A DNA stretch of 23,798 bases from BMS3ABIN04 sp965554225 (GTDB taxonomy: Bacteria > Bacteroidota > Ignavibacteria > Ignavibacteriales > Melioribacteraceae): assembly GCA_965554225.1 (NCBI GenBank), contig CBEVZC010000038.1, positions 1 to 23,798 of the forward strand, read 5' to 3'. Of the stretch, positions 1-7,584 are shown piece by piece. Each line of letters opens with the position of its first letter. Position 1 is the first letter of the stretch. Made by a program: the position numbers and the translations under genes. The notes beneath the pieces are model-generated. The model was not told where the DNA came from, made no database searches, and saw only the letters and a list, made by a program, of their open reading frames with translations.

Positions 1-29
1 GTTATGTTATAATAAACAAGGGAGATTTA

Positions 30-428
30 ATGACCGATTCAATAAAATTATCCGTAACACTTCCTGCAACACCTAAAGAAATTTATAATGCATGGTTAGA
101 TAGCGAAAAACACTCTGCTTTTACAGGAACTAATGCCACAATAGAGCGCAAGGTCGGAGGTAAATTTTCTGCGGGCGACGGTTATATTTACGGCGAGAAT
201 TTATTGCTTCATATGAATAAACGAATTTATCAGTCCTGGAGAACCACCGATTTCCCGGAAGGTTCCGAGGATTCGCGAGTTGAAATTACTCTTACTGCTG
301 TTGAAAAGGGCACCAAACTTTCTATAGTTCAAACCGACATTCCCGAAGGTGACGGAAAAAAATACAGAAAGGGCTGGAAAGATTATTATTTTGCACCAAT
401 GAAAAAATACTTTTCCGAGGAAGAATAA
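30..428 (+). CDS. SRPBCC / AHSA1-family protein
   Basis: A 132-residue protein of the START-like SRPBCC fold, close to the AHSA1 (activator of Hsp90 ATPase homologue 1-like) family. What shows this is the family's opening pattern: an N-terminal strand with 'LPATPKEIYNAW', then 'FTGTNATIERKVGGKFSAGDGYI', then 'RIYQSWRTTDFPEG', and a late 'GWKDYYFAPMKKYF' helix. The length is normal for a single-domain member. The start is supported by GGGAG at 20-24, five bases before the ATG, and a TATAAT lies at 8-13. These proteins have a hydrophobic cavity; the ligand or partner cannot be read from the sequence. It stands alone and ends in a terminator shared with the converging ABC operon. Family assignment is strong; cellular role is unknown. 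Confidence 0.9.
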   Translation: MTDSIKLSVTLPATPKEIYNAWLDSEKHSAFTGTNATIERKVGGKFSAGDGYIYGENLLLHMNKRIYQSWRTTDFPEGSEDSRVEITLTAVEKGTKLSIVQTDIPEGDGKKYRKGWKDYYFAPMKKYFSEEE

Positions 429-432
429 AAAC

Positions 433-480
433 AACACTAAACCCAATCGTTTTTTTTGAATGGGCTTAGTGTTTTCTTTT
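433..480. terminator. Bidirectional rho-independent terminator
   Basis: The arms at 433-445 and 461-473 pair over 13 bases with one mismatch, around an AT-rich loop. On the + strand the stem runs into a T-rich tract (472-480). On the - strand it runs into GTTTTTATT. It lies between the converging SRPBCC gene and ABC permease gene and can serve both. Confidence 0.8.
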
Positions 481-1747
481 AATATTTATACTTTAACCAC
501 TTTACAACTTCAGGCCAGCTTGGTTTTTTGCCTGTTCTCAATATTCCAACCCGGTAAATTTTACCCGCAAACATAAATATTAGAACCATTGTAACAAGAT
601 TGATAACTAACGAACCAAGAATTTCCAACAAGGAAACATCAACAAGCGACATTCTTGCAGGCATTACCATAAGCGAGAAAAACGGAACCAACGATGTTAT
701 TTTCCCAATCGGACTTCCGGGATTGCTGACAAGCGAAATTGCAATAAAAAACGGAATCATAATCAGCAGCATAACAGGCCATAAACCTGATTGTGCATCC
801 TGGTCATTGTCAAATATTGCCCCAACAGCCGCAAACAAACCCAAAAACGTTACAAGACCAATTAAAAAATTTAATAGAAAATAAAGTATCTCCCATCCGC
901 CTGTAGATATTGTAAACTCTTCGGGAAGCGCAAACCAGCTGGTTGAAACAACAGCAACAAGCGGCAAAAGCCAAATTGCCATTTGAACTAAACCGGTTAT
1001 TGCCGTTCCAATTATTTTACCTGACATTAATTCGTTTGAACTAACGGAAGATAAAAGTACTTCTACAATTCTGTTTGTCTTTTCCGCAACGACCGAGCGC
1101 ATCATCATTGTGCCGAGAAAGAGTAAACTGAAATAAAGCAAAAAAGTCAGGAGAAACGATACAACCATATTGCCGTAACCTTCTTTTTCTATCGCCTTCT
1201 GTTTCGAAACTCTAAATGAATTAAAATCCACTCCTTCACGAGCAAACCGTATATCTTCACTCGAAAAATATTTGTTCCCAAAATATACATCGATCAATGC
1301 TGTGTTGATTGAGCCTCGTATTTTTTCAAAAAGAGAATTATTGTTCGGGTTTTTTGAATAATATTCAACCTTTTTATCTTTCAGCGCTGACTCCGGAATG
1401 TAAATTATGGCAGTTATTTTTTCCGAAATCAAATCCGGTCTTGATTTATTAAGAAATTTATTAAATGTCTCTTTGCTCATAGTTGAATAAGAAATTACAA
1501 ACTTACCTTTTTTAACAAACGACTTCTCACTAAATTCCTTTTGCAATTCGTTAGTAATCTTTGGCGTTTCGGAAACGATTGATAAAAAAGTATTCCCGTT
1601 CCCCGAGTAAGACATAACAAATGTTTGAAGCGCTAATCCACCGAACATAAACACCGGAATAAGAAAAGTCATTAATAAAAATGTTTTCGAAAGGAGTTTT
1701 TCTCTAAGCTCTCTTTTCATCACTGCAAAAGTTTTTTGATTAAACAT
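479..1747 (-). CDS. ABC-2 type transporter permease, NatB-like
   Basis: A 422-residue inner-membrane permease of the ABC-2/NatB type (COG1668-like). There is one N-terminal membrane helix at about residues 20-45, preceded by the basic 'MKRELREKLLSKTF' segment. A hydrophilic extracytoplasmic domain of about 150 residues follows. A C-terminal bundle of roughly five to six helices starts near residue 195, with 'VAEKTNRIVEVLLSSVSSNEL', the coupling segment typical of the family, after the first of them. The gene overlaps the 3' end of the ATPase gene by 8 bp. Its ribosome binding site, AAGGAG, lies inside the ATPase frame, so the two are translationally coupled. NatAB of Bacillus exports Na+, but many members of this family have unknown substrates and the substrate here cannot be inferred. 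Confidence 0.92.
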   Translation of the reverse strand: MFNQKTFAVMKRELREKLLSKTFLLMTFLIPVFMFGGLALQTFVMSYSGNGNTFLSIVSETPKITNELQKEFSEKSFVKKGKFVISYSTMSKETFNKFLNKSRPDLISEKITAIIYIPESALKDKKVEYYSKNPNNNSLFEKIRGSINTALIDVYFGNKYFSSEDIRFAREGVDFNSFRVSKQKAIEKEGYGNMVVSFLLTFLLYFSLLFLGTMMMRSVVAEKTNRIVEVLLSSVSSNELMSGKIIGTAITGLVQMAIWLLPLVAVVSTSWFALPEEFTISTGGWEILYFLLNFLIGLVTFLGLFAAVGAIFDNDQDAQSGLWPVMLLIMIPFFIAISLVSNPGSPIGKITSLVPFFSLMVMPARMSLVDVSLLEILGSLVINLVTMVLIFMFAGKIYRVGILRTGKKPSWPEVVKWLKYKY

Positions 1748-2669
1748 GGCTCAACTCCTTGTGATGTTCTTCTTCGGAGCCGGCAAGTTCTAAGAAGATT
1801 TCGTAAAGGGAAATATCGTTTGCGTCAAATTTTTTAATTTTTACTTTATGATCAATTAGCAGTTTTAACAAATTTTGCGTTTGTGAAGCTTCTTTCACAC
1901 GAATGCCGGTTGAATTACCAAAGTCTTCTATTTTTTCTATATACGGTTGACCATTTAAAAACGAAATGTCGCCCTCGTGAGTAAGACTAACATTTCTTTG
2001 TCCGTATTTTGATTTTATTTCTTTAAGCGATCCATTTAAAATTATTTTACCTTCGTCAATCATTGCAATGTAATCACACATCCTTTCGGCATAATCCATT
2101 AAGTGCGTTGAGAAAATAATTACCTTGCCTTCATTTTTTTTCTCAATAATTATATTTTTCAGAAGATTCGTATTAATCGGATCAAGTCCGGAAAAGGGTT
2201 CGTCGAGTATTATAAAATCCGGGTCGTGCAGTATTGTTGTAATAAACTGAACTTTCTGCTGATTCCCTTTCGATAAATCTTCTATTTTGGATGTTTTCCT
2301 ATCCAACAGCTCGAATCGCTCTAAGTAATTCTCTGCTCTCTTTACAATTTCCTTTCCCGTTTTACCTTTAAGCTCGGCAAAATACAAAAGGGTTTCCATA
2401 ACTTTCATTTTTTTATACAGACCTCTTTCTTCGGGTAGATAACCAACATGATCTTTGAATTCCTGTCCGACCTTCGTTCCACGCAAAACAACTTCGCCCG
2501 AATCGGGCATGTAAATATTCATCATCATTCTTATTGTTGTTGTTTTACCTGCGCCGTTTCTGCCGATGAGACCAAAAATGGAACCCTCTGGAACTTCAAA
2601 GGAAGCATTATCAACGGCTTTTAAACTGCCAAAAGTTTTACTTAGATTTTTTACTTCAAGTGCATACAT
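1740..2669 (-). CDS. ABC transporter ATP-binding protein, NatA-like
   Basis: The nucleotide-binding subunit (309 residues) that powers the adjacent permease. Walker A is GRNGAGKTT at residues 36-44. The signature motif is the LSKGNQQ variant at 132-138, Walker B with its catalytic Glu is IILDEP at 153-158, the D-loop is SGLD at 160-163, and the switch His is H189 in STH. After about residue 215 comes the short DUF4162-like C-terminal domain common in ABC-2 exporters, which ends in 'LYEIFLELAG'. AGG lies upstream of the start. It is the first gene of the pair and probably follows the M13 peptidase gene, with 92 bp between them that include a hairpin. Whether the peptidase and transporter share a transcript is uncertain. 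Confidence 0.95.
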   Translation of the reverse strand: MYALEVKNLSKTFGSLKAVDNASFEVPEGSIFGLIGRNGAGKTTTIRMMMNIYMPDSGEVVLRGTKVGQEFKDHVGYLPEERGLYKKMKVMETLLYFAELKGKTGKEIVKRAENYLERFELLDRKTSKIEDLSKGNQQKVQFITTILHDPDFIILDEPFSGLDPINTNLLKNIIIEKKNEGKVIIFSTHLMDYAERMCDYIAMIDEGKIILNGSLKEIKSKYGQRNVSLTHEGDISFLNGQPYIEKIEDFGNSTGIRVKEASQTQNLLKLLIDHKVKIKKFDANDISLYEIFLELAGSEEEHHKELSHV

Positions 2670-2706
2670 ATAAACCTGCGATTAGTGTATAAATTTTAAT
2701 GTGTTG

Positions 2707-2749
2707 CCCAAAAGGTACCGGAATAACTTTATGTTACTCCGGTATTGGG
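2707..2749 (-). terminator. Hairpin after the M13 peptidase gene
   Basis: The arms 2716-2727 and 2733-2744 pair over 12 bases with one mismatch around a 5-base loop. CCCAA/TTGGG extends the stem across a small bulge. On the - strand it lies just after the M13 stop codon. The downstream T tract is short and interrupted, so termination may be partial, or this may be an RNA-stabilising hairpin between the peptidase and ABC genes. Confidence 0.45.
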
Positions 2750-2761
2750 AATATTTGTTTT

Positions 2762-4828
2762 TTACCAAATTTTTACTCTCACGGAATCTGCGCGCCACAT
2801 TTTGTCGCCCGACTTAACATTAAACGCTTTGTAAAATGTCGTTAAGTTACTTAACGGTCCATCCACTCTATATCTTGAAGGAGAATGAGGATCTGTTTTT
2901 AATCTTAGTTTAGCAAGTTGATCGCGAACATTTGTTTTCCAAACGTTTGCCCATGAAAGATAATACCTTTGCGTGGGAGTAAATCCGTTAATCTTTTTGT
3001 TTTCTTTGAATTCATTTGTTTTTTTATAAGCATTGTAAGAAACGGTTAATCCGCCCAAGTCCGCTATGTTTTCTCCTTGAGTTAATTCACCGTTAATATG
3101 TTCTTCATCTATCGGAGAATAGGCATTAAATTGATCGATTATTCTCTGCGCACGTTTTTTATATTTTTCTGCATCAGCTTTTGTCCACCAATCTCTTAAA
3201 TTCCCCTTTTCATCGAACTGTCTTCCCTTGTCATCAAAGCCATGGGTAATTTCATGACCGATAACGGCGCCCATAGCACCGTAATTAGTAGCATCATCCG
3301 CATTAACATTATAAAACGGAGGCTGAAGAATAGCGGCCGGAAATACTATCTCATTATTAAGCGGAGAGTAATAAGCATTCACCGTTTGCGGATTCATGTG
3401 CCATTCGGTCCTGTCTACTGGTTTGCCTATTTTTGCCAAATCTCGCTTTACATCAAACTCATTCGATCTCATTACATTCTGAACATAGGAATCGTCTTTA
3501 ATTTCAAGCTTGGAATAATCTTTCCATTTATCGGGATAACCGATTTTAATACCAAATGCTTTTAATTTAATTAGCGCCTGCTGTTTTGTGGAATCGCTCA
3601 TCCAAGTATTGTTCTCTATACTTTCTTTCATTGATGCAAGTAAAGTTTGAACAATATTATATGCTCTTTTTTTAGCTTCCGGAGGGAAATATTTTTTTAC
3701 ATATAACTGACCAATTGCTTTACCAAGAGCGCGGTTTGTTGCTGAAAGGGTGCGCTTCCATCGAGGTCTCATTTCCTTTGCTCCGCTCAAAAATTTTCCC
3801 CAAAAGTCAAAGCTCTCATTTACAAAGTCGGAGCTCAAATATCCTGCAGTTCTTCTAATTAAATTCCATCTTAAATATTGTTTCCAATCTTTTATCGGAA
3901 CCTCATTAATCATTTTGCTCTCTTCAACAAAAAATTCCGGTTGACCAACATCTATATCGCCAGTTTTATCCCAGCCGACAGTAGAAAAGAAAAGCTTCCA
4001 ATCGAAATTGGGCGCTAATTTAACCAAGTCGTTCATACCCATTTTATTATAATTTTTCTGAGGATCCCTTCTTTCCACTCTTGTTCTGGAATGTTTAGCA
4101 AGTCTTGTTTCAATCTTCATAACCGTATTTGCATGCTTTTTGGCCGCCTCTTTTTTGTCTCCCAAAAGCATAAACATATTTTTCATATGCTGAAGATACT
4201 TTTCTCTAACCTGCTTCGATCTCGGATCGTCTTTCACATAATAATCTCTGTCCGGCAAGCCAAGTCCGCCTTGCGAAAGTCCGGCAATCATCATATCGCT
4301 GTTTTTTAAATCTGGTGTTGCCCCAAAAGAAAACATTGGCGAAGAAGTATAAATATGCTGATGCGCTATTTCTTTTATTAACGCTTTTTTAGAATTCACA
4401 TTATTAATTCTTTCAAATTCAGACTTTAGCGGAGATACTCCAAGTTTTTCCGCTTTGGCAGAATCCATTCCGGTTGAATAAAAGTCGCCTACTTTCTGCG
4501 CAATACTTCCTTTCGGACCTTTTTCTTTAGCAGCCTTCTCTACAATTCCTTTAACCTGCTTATTGGTATTTTCGTATAAAATTACAAATGCTCCCCAAAT
4601 ACTTTGGTCGGATGGAATTGGATTATTTTTAACCCATTTCCCTACTGAATAATCATAAAAATCCTGCCGTGGACTTACAGTAGAATCTATATCTTCACTT
4701 ACCATTTTTGTAAACTGTTTTGTTTCCTCCTGCAAACTTTTTTGATTGTTTGAGCAGGAAGTAAAAGCTATACCTGACATAAAAACTCCTAAAATGAGAA
4801 TAAAACTTAACCTGATTTTTTGTTTCAT
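2762..4828 (-). CDS. M13-family (neprilysin-like) zinc metallopeptidase, lipoprotein
   Basis: An envelope-anchored peptidase of 688 residues, the usual size for bacterial M13/PepO. The zinc site is HEITH, with H525, E526 and H529, and ENIADLGG supplies the third ligand E586. NAYYSP upstream is the family's substrate-binding segment, and the chain ends in the typical C-terminal Trp. I place the start at 4828, not at the further upstream ATG at 4915. The 4828 start has AAGGTG seven bases upstream and opens a lipoprotein signal peptide whose lipobox is FTSC at about residues 22-25. The N-terminal M13 domain spans roughly residues 55-430 and the catalytic domain about 480-688. The family cleaves short peptides, so peptide turnover outside the inner membrane is the inferred role. 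The next two genes on the same strand encode an ABC exporter. Confidence 0.95.
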   Translation of the reverse strand: MKQKIRLSFILILGVFMSGIAFTSCSNNQKSLQEETKQFTKMVSEDIDSTVSPRQDFYDYSVGKWVKNNPIPSDQSIWGAFVILYENTNKQVKGIVEKAAKEKGPKGSIAQKVGDFYSTGMDSAKAEKLGVSPLKSEFERINNVNSKKALIKEIAHQHIYTSSPMFSFGATPDLKNSDMMIAGLSQGGLGLPDRDYYVKDDPRSKQVREKYLQHMKNMFMLLGDKKEAAKKHANTVMKIETRLAKHSRTRVERRDPQKNYNKMGMNDLVKLAPNFDWKLFFSTVGWDKTGDIDVGQPEFFVEESKMINEVPIKDWKQYLRWNLIRRTAGYLSSDFVNESFDFWGKFLSGAKEMRPRWKRTLSATNRALGKAIGQLYVKKYFPPEAKKRAYNIVQTLLASMKESIENNTWMSDSTKQQALIKLKAFGIKIGYPDKWKDYSKLEIKDDSYVQNVMRSNEFDVKRDLAKIGKPVDRTEWHMNPQTVNAYYSPLNNEIVFPAAILQPPFYNVNADDATNYGAMGAVIGHEITHGFDDKGRQFDEKGNLRDWWTKADAEKYKKRAQRIIDQFNAYSPIDEEHINGELTQGENIADLGGLTVSYNAYKKTNEFKENKKINGFTPTQRYYLSWANVWKTNVRDQLAKLRLKTDPHSPSRYRVDGPLSNLTTFYKAFNVKSGDKMWRADSVRVKIW

Positions 4829-4919
4829 TTTTAACACCTTATTTAATTTAAATATATTGTGCTTGTTCTTAGACGAAGTCCCTGAATGTTTGTTCCAAAA
4901 TATTATTATGAACAACGTA

Positions 4920-4947
4920 TAAAAAAGGCGCTAAAAAAAAGCGCCCT
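4920..4947 (-). terminator. Rho-independent terminator of the serine hydrolase gene
   Basis: GGCGC (4927-4931) pairs with GCGCC (4941-4945). On the - strand the stem is followed at once by six T residues. It lies about 25 bp past the stop codon of the serine hydrolase gene, before the M13 gene. Confidence 0.8.
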
Positions 4948-4973
4948 GCAAATTTAACTAAAAATACTATATT

Positions 4974-6701
4974 CTATTTAACTTTTTTGCCTGGAATTAC
5001 TTTACCACTTTGGTATAAAACCAGTTCGTTCACTTTACCGTTTTTATCTCTCTTAAACACTATCTTTGCTTCAACAACTTTCATATAAAATTTATCCTGA
5101 GATTCCGGGAATATTTCAAATTTAGGCTGACCAGTTGCCTGCTCATAAACCTTATTGCTGTCGGCTGTAATAACCATAAAAAACTTAGGCATCAGTTGAT
5201 ATTTTCCGGTGTAGCTCTCTGCTGTTTTTTCATCAATTTTAAATTCCTTTGGAGGCGAAATATTAACGCCTAATTTCTTAAGCATATCATACGCATTGGT
5301 ATTTCTTGCATTTAACTCAATTGATTTTTTGTAATTTTCTATTGCAAGTTTATTGTTCCCCTTTTTCATATATGCTTCGCCCATACTATCATAGGTATTA
5401 TAAGATTCCGGGTAACTTTCAATATTCAGCTTAAATATTTCTATCGCTTCATCCAGCTTGCTCTCTTTCATCAATTCATATCCTAAGTTATTTAATTCCT
5501 TTTCCGAGAAATCAAACGATTCACCTTCTTCCTTTTTTAGTTGGTGATATGCTTTAACTGCTTCCTGAATTCCGTCTTCATCAATTATTTCAGCTAGCTG
5601 GAGCGAGATGGGCTTCTTCGGGTATTTTATTTCTTCGTTTTGTAAAACTTTTGTTATCTTGTTTGCCATTGCAAGAAGTTGAGCGGTACCATTATTGTTA
5701 AACAGCAAAACAAGGCTGCTATCGCTTACAATCCTAAATATTAGTGTGTTAAAGCCATTTATTCCGCCTGTGTGCCAGACAATATCCAAGCTATCGCCAT
5801 TTGTGTCAATCGGCGCTTTGGCTATAAACCAGCCGAATCCGTATTTAGCCATATTTGGCGTAAACATTTCCTTTTTGCTTTCTGCAGATAAAATTTTATT
5901 TGTATAAAGAGCTCTGTCCCATTTATACATATCTTCAACTGTTGAAAACATATTCCCGGCTCCCATTGCATTTGGCATATAAATGTATGGATCCAACATG
6001 TATTTGTTAATAAATTTTAAGTAACCTGAAGCTTTTTTTGCAATTGGAATCTCCTCTTCTTCCGCTCCCGAATTTTCCATTCCTACAGGGACTAAAATTC
6101 TCTCCTTAAGAACTTCACCAAAGGATTTGTGCGTAACTTTCTCAATAATTGCGGCGAGCAAATAATAACCGGTGTTGTTATAAGCAAAACTTGTTCCGGG
6201 TTCAAATTCCAAATCTCCGCTTTGGAAATGTTTAATAAAGTATTCTTCAGTATAATGGTTTCTAATAGAATCGTTCCACATGTGCGGAATGTTGGTATAC
6301 GATTTAATTCCTGAAGTGTGGTTCAACAGCTCGCGGATTGTTACTTTATCACCGGTATCTTTGCGGTAGTCGGGAAGATAATCCGTTATTTTCCCATCCA
6401 GTTTAATTTTGCCTTCTTCAAAAAGCTGCATAATTAATGCTGCCGTGAACTGCTTTGTTATTGAGCCGATACGAAATTTTACATCGGGTTTGTTGGGTAT
6501 ATTCCACTCGATATTTGCAAGCCCATATCCTTTCTCGAATATGATTTTCCCTTTTTCAGCAACCAGCGCAGTTCCGTTGAAAAGTTTGTAATCATAATAT
6601 CGTGACAGCAAATCGTCAATTTGTTCTTGCTTGCTCTGTGCAAACAGCAAAGATTGTAATAAAACAAGAATTGTAATTGTGAGCGCAGTTGAGTTTTTCA
6701 T
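4974..6701 (-). CDS. Secreted serine hydrolase (beta-lactamase class C/PBP4* fold) with C-terminal TPRs
   Basis: A 575-residue exported protein with a signal peptide at about residues 1-21, ending FA|Q. The beta-lactamase/DD-peptidase-like domain holds the three active-site motifs: SITK at S80-K83 with the nucleophile Ser and Lys, the tyrosine motif YNN at 174-176, and HTGG at 310-313 in place of KTG. About three TPR-like helix pairs follow at roughly 395-480, including 'YDSMGEAYMKKGNNKLAIENY'. The last 90 or so residues form a small beta-rich tail seen in Bacteroidota members of this family. Members include esterases, D-amino-acid peptidases and penicillin-binding-like proteins, so the substrate is open. 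A real beta-lactamase is unlikely given the HTG motif and the fusion. It has its own terminator. Confidence 0.92.
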   Translation of the reverse strand: MKNSTALTITILVLLQSLLFAQSKQEQIDDLLSRYYDYKLFNGTALVAEKGKIIFEKGYGLANIEWNIPNKPDVKFRIGSITKQFTAALIMQLFEEGKIKLDGKITDYLPDYRKDTGDKVTIRELLNHTSGIKSYTNIPHMWNDSIRNHYTEEYFIKHFQSGDLEFEPGTSFAYNNTGYYLLAAIIEKVTHKSFGEVLKERILVPVGMENSGAEEEEIPIAKKASGYLKFINKYMLDPYIYMPNAMGAGNMFSTVEDMYKWDRALYTNKILSAESKKEMFTPNMAKYGFGWFIAKAPIDTNGDSLDIVWHTGGINGFNTLIFRIVSDSSLVLLFNNNGTAQLLAMANKITKVLQNEEIKYPKKPISLQLAEIIDEDGIQEAVKAYHQLKKEEGESFDFSEKELNNLGYELMKESKLDEAIEIFKLNIESYPESYNTYDSMGEAYMKKGNNKLAIENYKKSIELNARNTNAYDMLKKLGVNISPPKEFKIDEKTAESYTGKYQLMPKFFMVITADSNKVYEQATGQPKFEIFPESQDKFYMKVVEAKIVFKRDKNGKVNELVLYQSGKVIPGKKVK

Positions 6702-6716
6702 TTTCCCTCTATATAA

Positions 6717-6914
6717 TTATTTATAATTTAATTTGCTTTCTTGATTTGGGATATTGTTTTTCAGAAAAAGAATAGATTTACAATATAAGCATAATCCAAC
6801 TTCAAAAATCTGTGATTCCTTAACCGTGTTTAAACTCCAGTAATATTGAGATTCTTTTTTGCACTTTGGACAAAGAAACAATTTATTCTCTAATTTTTTC
6901 TTTTGGAGCTTCAT
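6717..6914 (-). CDS. Small protein with two CxxC knuckles
   Basis: A 65-residue open frame that I do not recognise as a named family. It has CPKC at residues 15-18 and CLYC at 42-45, spaced as in a four-cysteine zinc ribbon, with a basic N-terminus. It ends 15 bp before the serine hydrolase start and could be its upstream operon partner. Against it: the ribosome binding site is weak (AAGAAT) and the protein is short. The paired CxxC motifs are unlikely to arise by chance in an AT-rich frame, so I favour a real gene. Confidence 0.5.
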   Translation of the reverse strand: MKLQKKKLENKLFLCPKCKKESQYYWSLNTVKESQIFEVGLCLYCKSILFLKNNIPNQESKLNYK

Positions 6915-7133
6915 TTCAATTCTTTTTATTGATGATACACATAAATTACAATTTTATTCAAAAAAGGCAGAAAGAAAAGATTAGTCCGGGTTTGATAATT
7001 TGCAAGCCGTAATGTTGTAAAGCGAAAAGCCCTGCGTTTGTAACTCTCTTTAATTCAAAGGAATAAAAAATGCCGAACAAAAATGGAACAATAAATCCTT
7101 CCACATAATTTCACCAACACACAATTAAAAACC

Positions 7134-7185
7134 ATTTCACAAAGTCGCACAAAGAACCACTAAGTTTCACAAAGAAAAACCAATG
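7134..7185. repeat. 52-bp direct repeat, copy 1
   Basis: Matches copy 2 at 7423-7474 at 50 of 52 positions; the two differences are near the middle, in the AACCACTAAG segment. The unit itself contains three CACAAAG words (7139-7145, 7149-7155, 7169-7175), with a degenerate CTAAG between the second and third, at roughly 10-base spacing. Confidence 0.85.
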
Positions 7186-7422
7186 CTGTTTCGATTGTTT
7201 AATTTTTCTAATTATGGATTGTTCGTTTTTAACTACTTTTAACTTTAGGCACTATACAAAGATGGAACACGAATTACACTGACGCAACAGATTCCCACAG
7301 ATAATATTTTAAAAAAAACAGCCTTAAATTTTAATAAAGGTTTTTTCATTTCGTGTTTGCGGTTAAAGAAAAGGGCGCTGGTAAACAAAATTTACACGGG
7401 TATTTTTAAAATATTTAGAACA

Positions 7423-7474
7423 ATTTCACAAAGTCGCACAAAGAACCTCAAAGTTTCACAAAGAAAAACCAATG
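7423..7474. repeat. 52-bp direct repeat, copy 2
   Basis: The second copy starts 289 bp after the start of copy 1, in the same orientation. Its middle reads CTCAAAG where copy 1 reads CACTAAG, so it keeps a fourth AAAG word. The flanks of the two copies are not clearly alike and no target-site duplication is evident. Confidence 0.85.
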
Positions 7475-7584
7475 TAAATTCTAAATTACTTTTTACTTCT
7501 TTTTTCTTAACCAAGATTTTTTTAGGTTAGGCATATAATACTGATAGTTTAACTTACATTTTCATAATTCAAAACCACAACTGT

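Larger units (their letters stand above)
6915..7584. other. 670-bp intergenic region with repeats
   Basis: No credible reading frame or structural RNA is visible. The region holds two copies of a 52-bp direct repeat (listed separately). At 7261-7310 is an AT-rich stretch with 'GGAACACGAATTACACTGA', which resembles decayed intergenic repeats. A TATAAT at 7534-7539 lies about 45 bp before the glycerate kinase start, but no convincing -35 is paired with it. The region separates the minus-strand block on the left from the plus-strand kinase, so it should contain promoters for both sides. Confidence 0.6.

Noticed and set aside
3242..3565. Open frame on the + strand inside the M13 peptidase gene
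   Set aside because: Antisense to the conserved catalytic region, with no family features and no SD; a shadow of the real gene.
4829..4915. Longer N-terminus for the M13 peptidase
   Set aside because: It would place 29 residues before a normal lipoprotein signal peptide, while 4828 has a good SD.
7134..7474. CRISPR array
   Set aside because: Only two copies, a 237-bp gap instead of 30-40-bp spacers, and no cas genes nearby.
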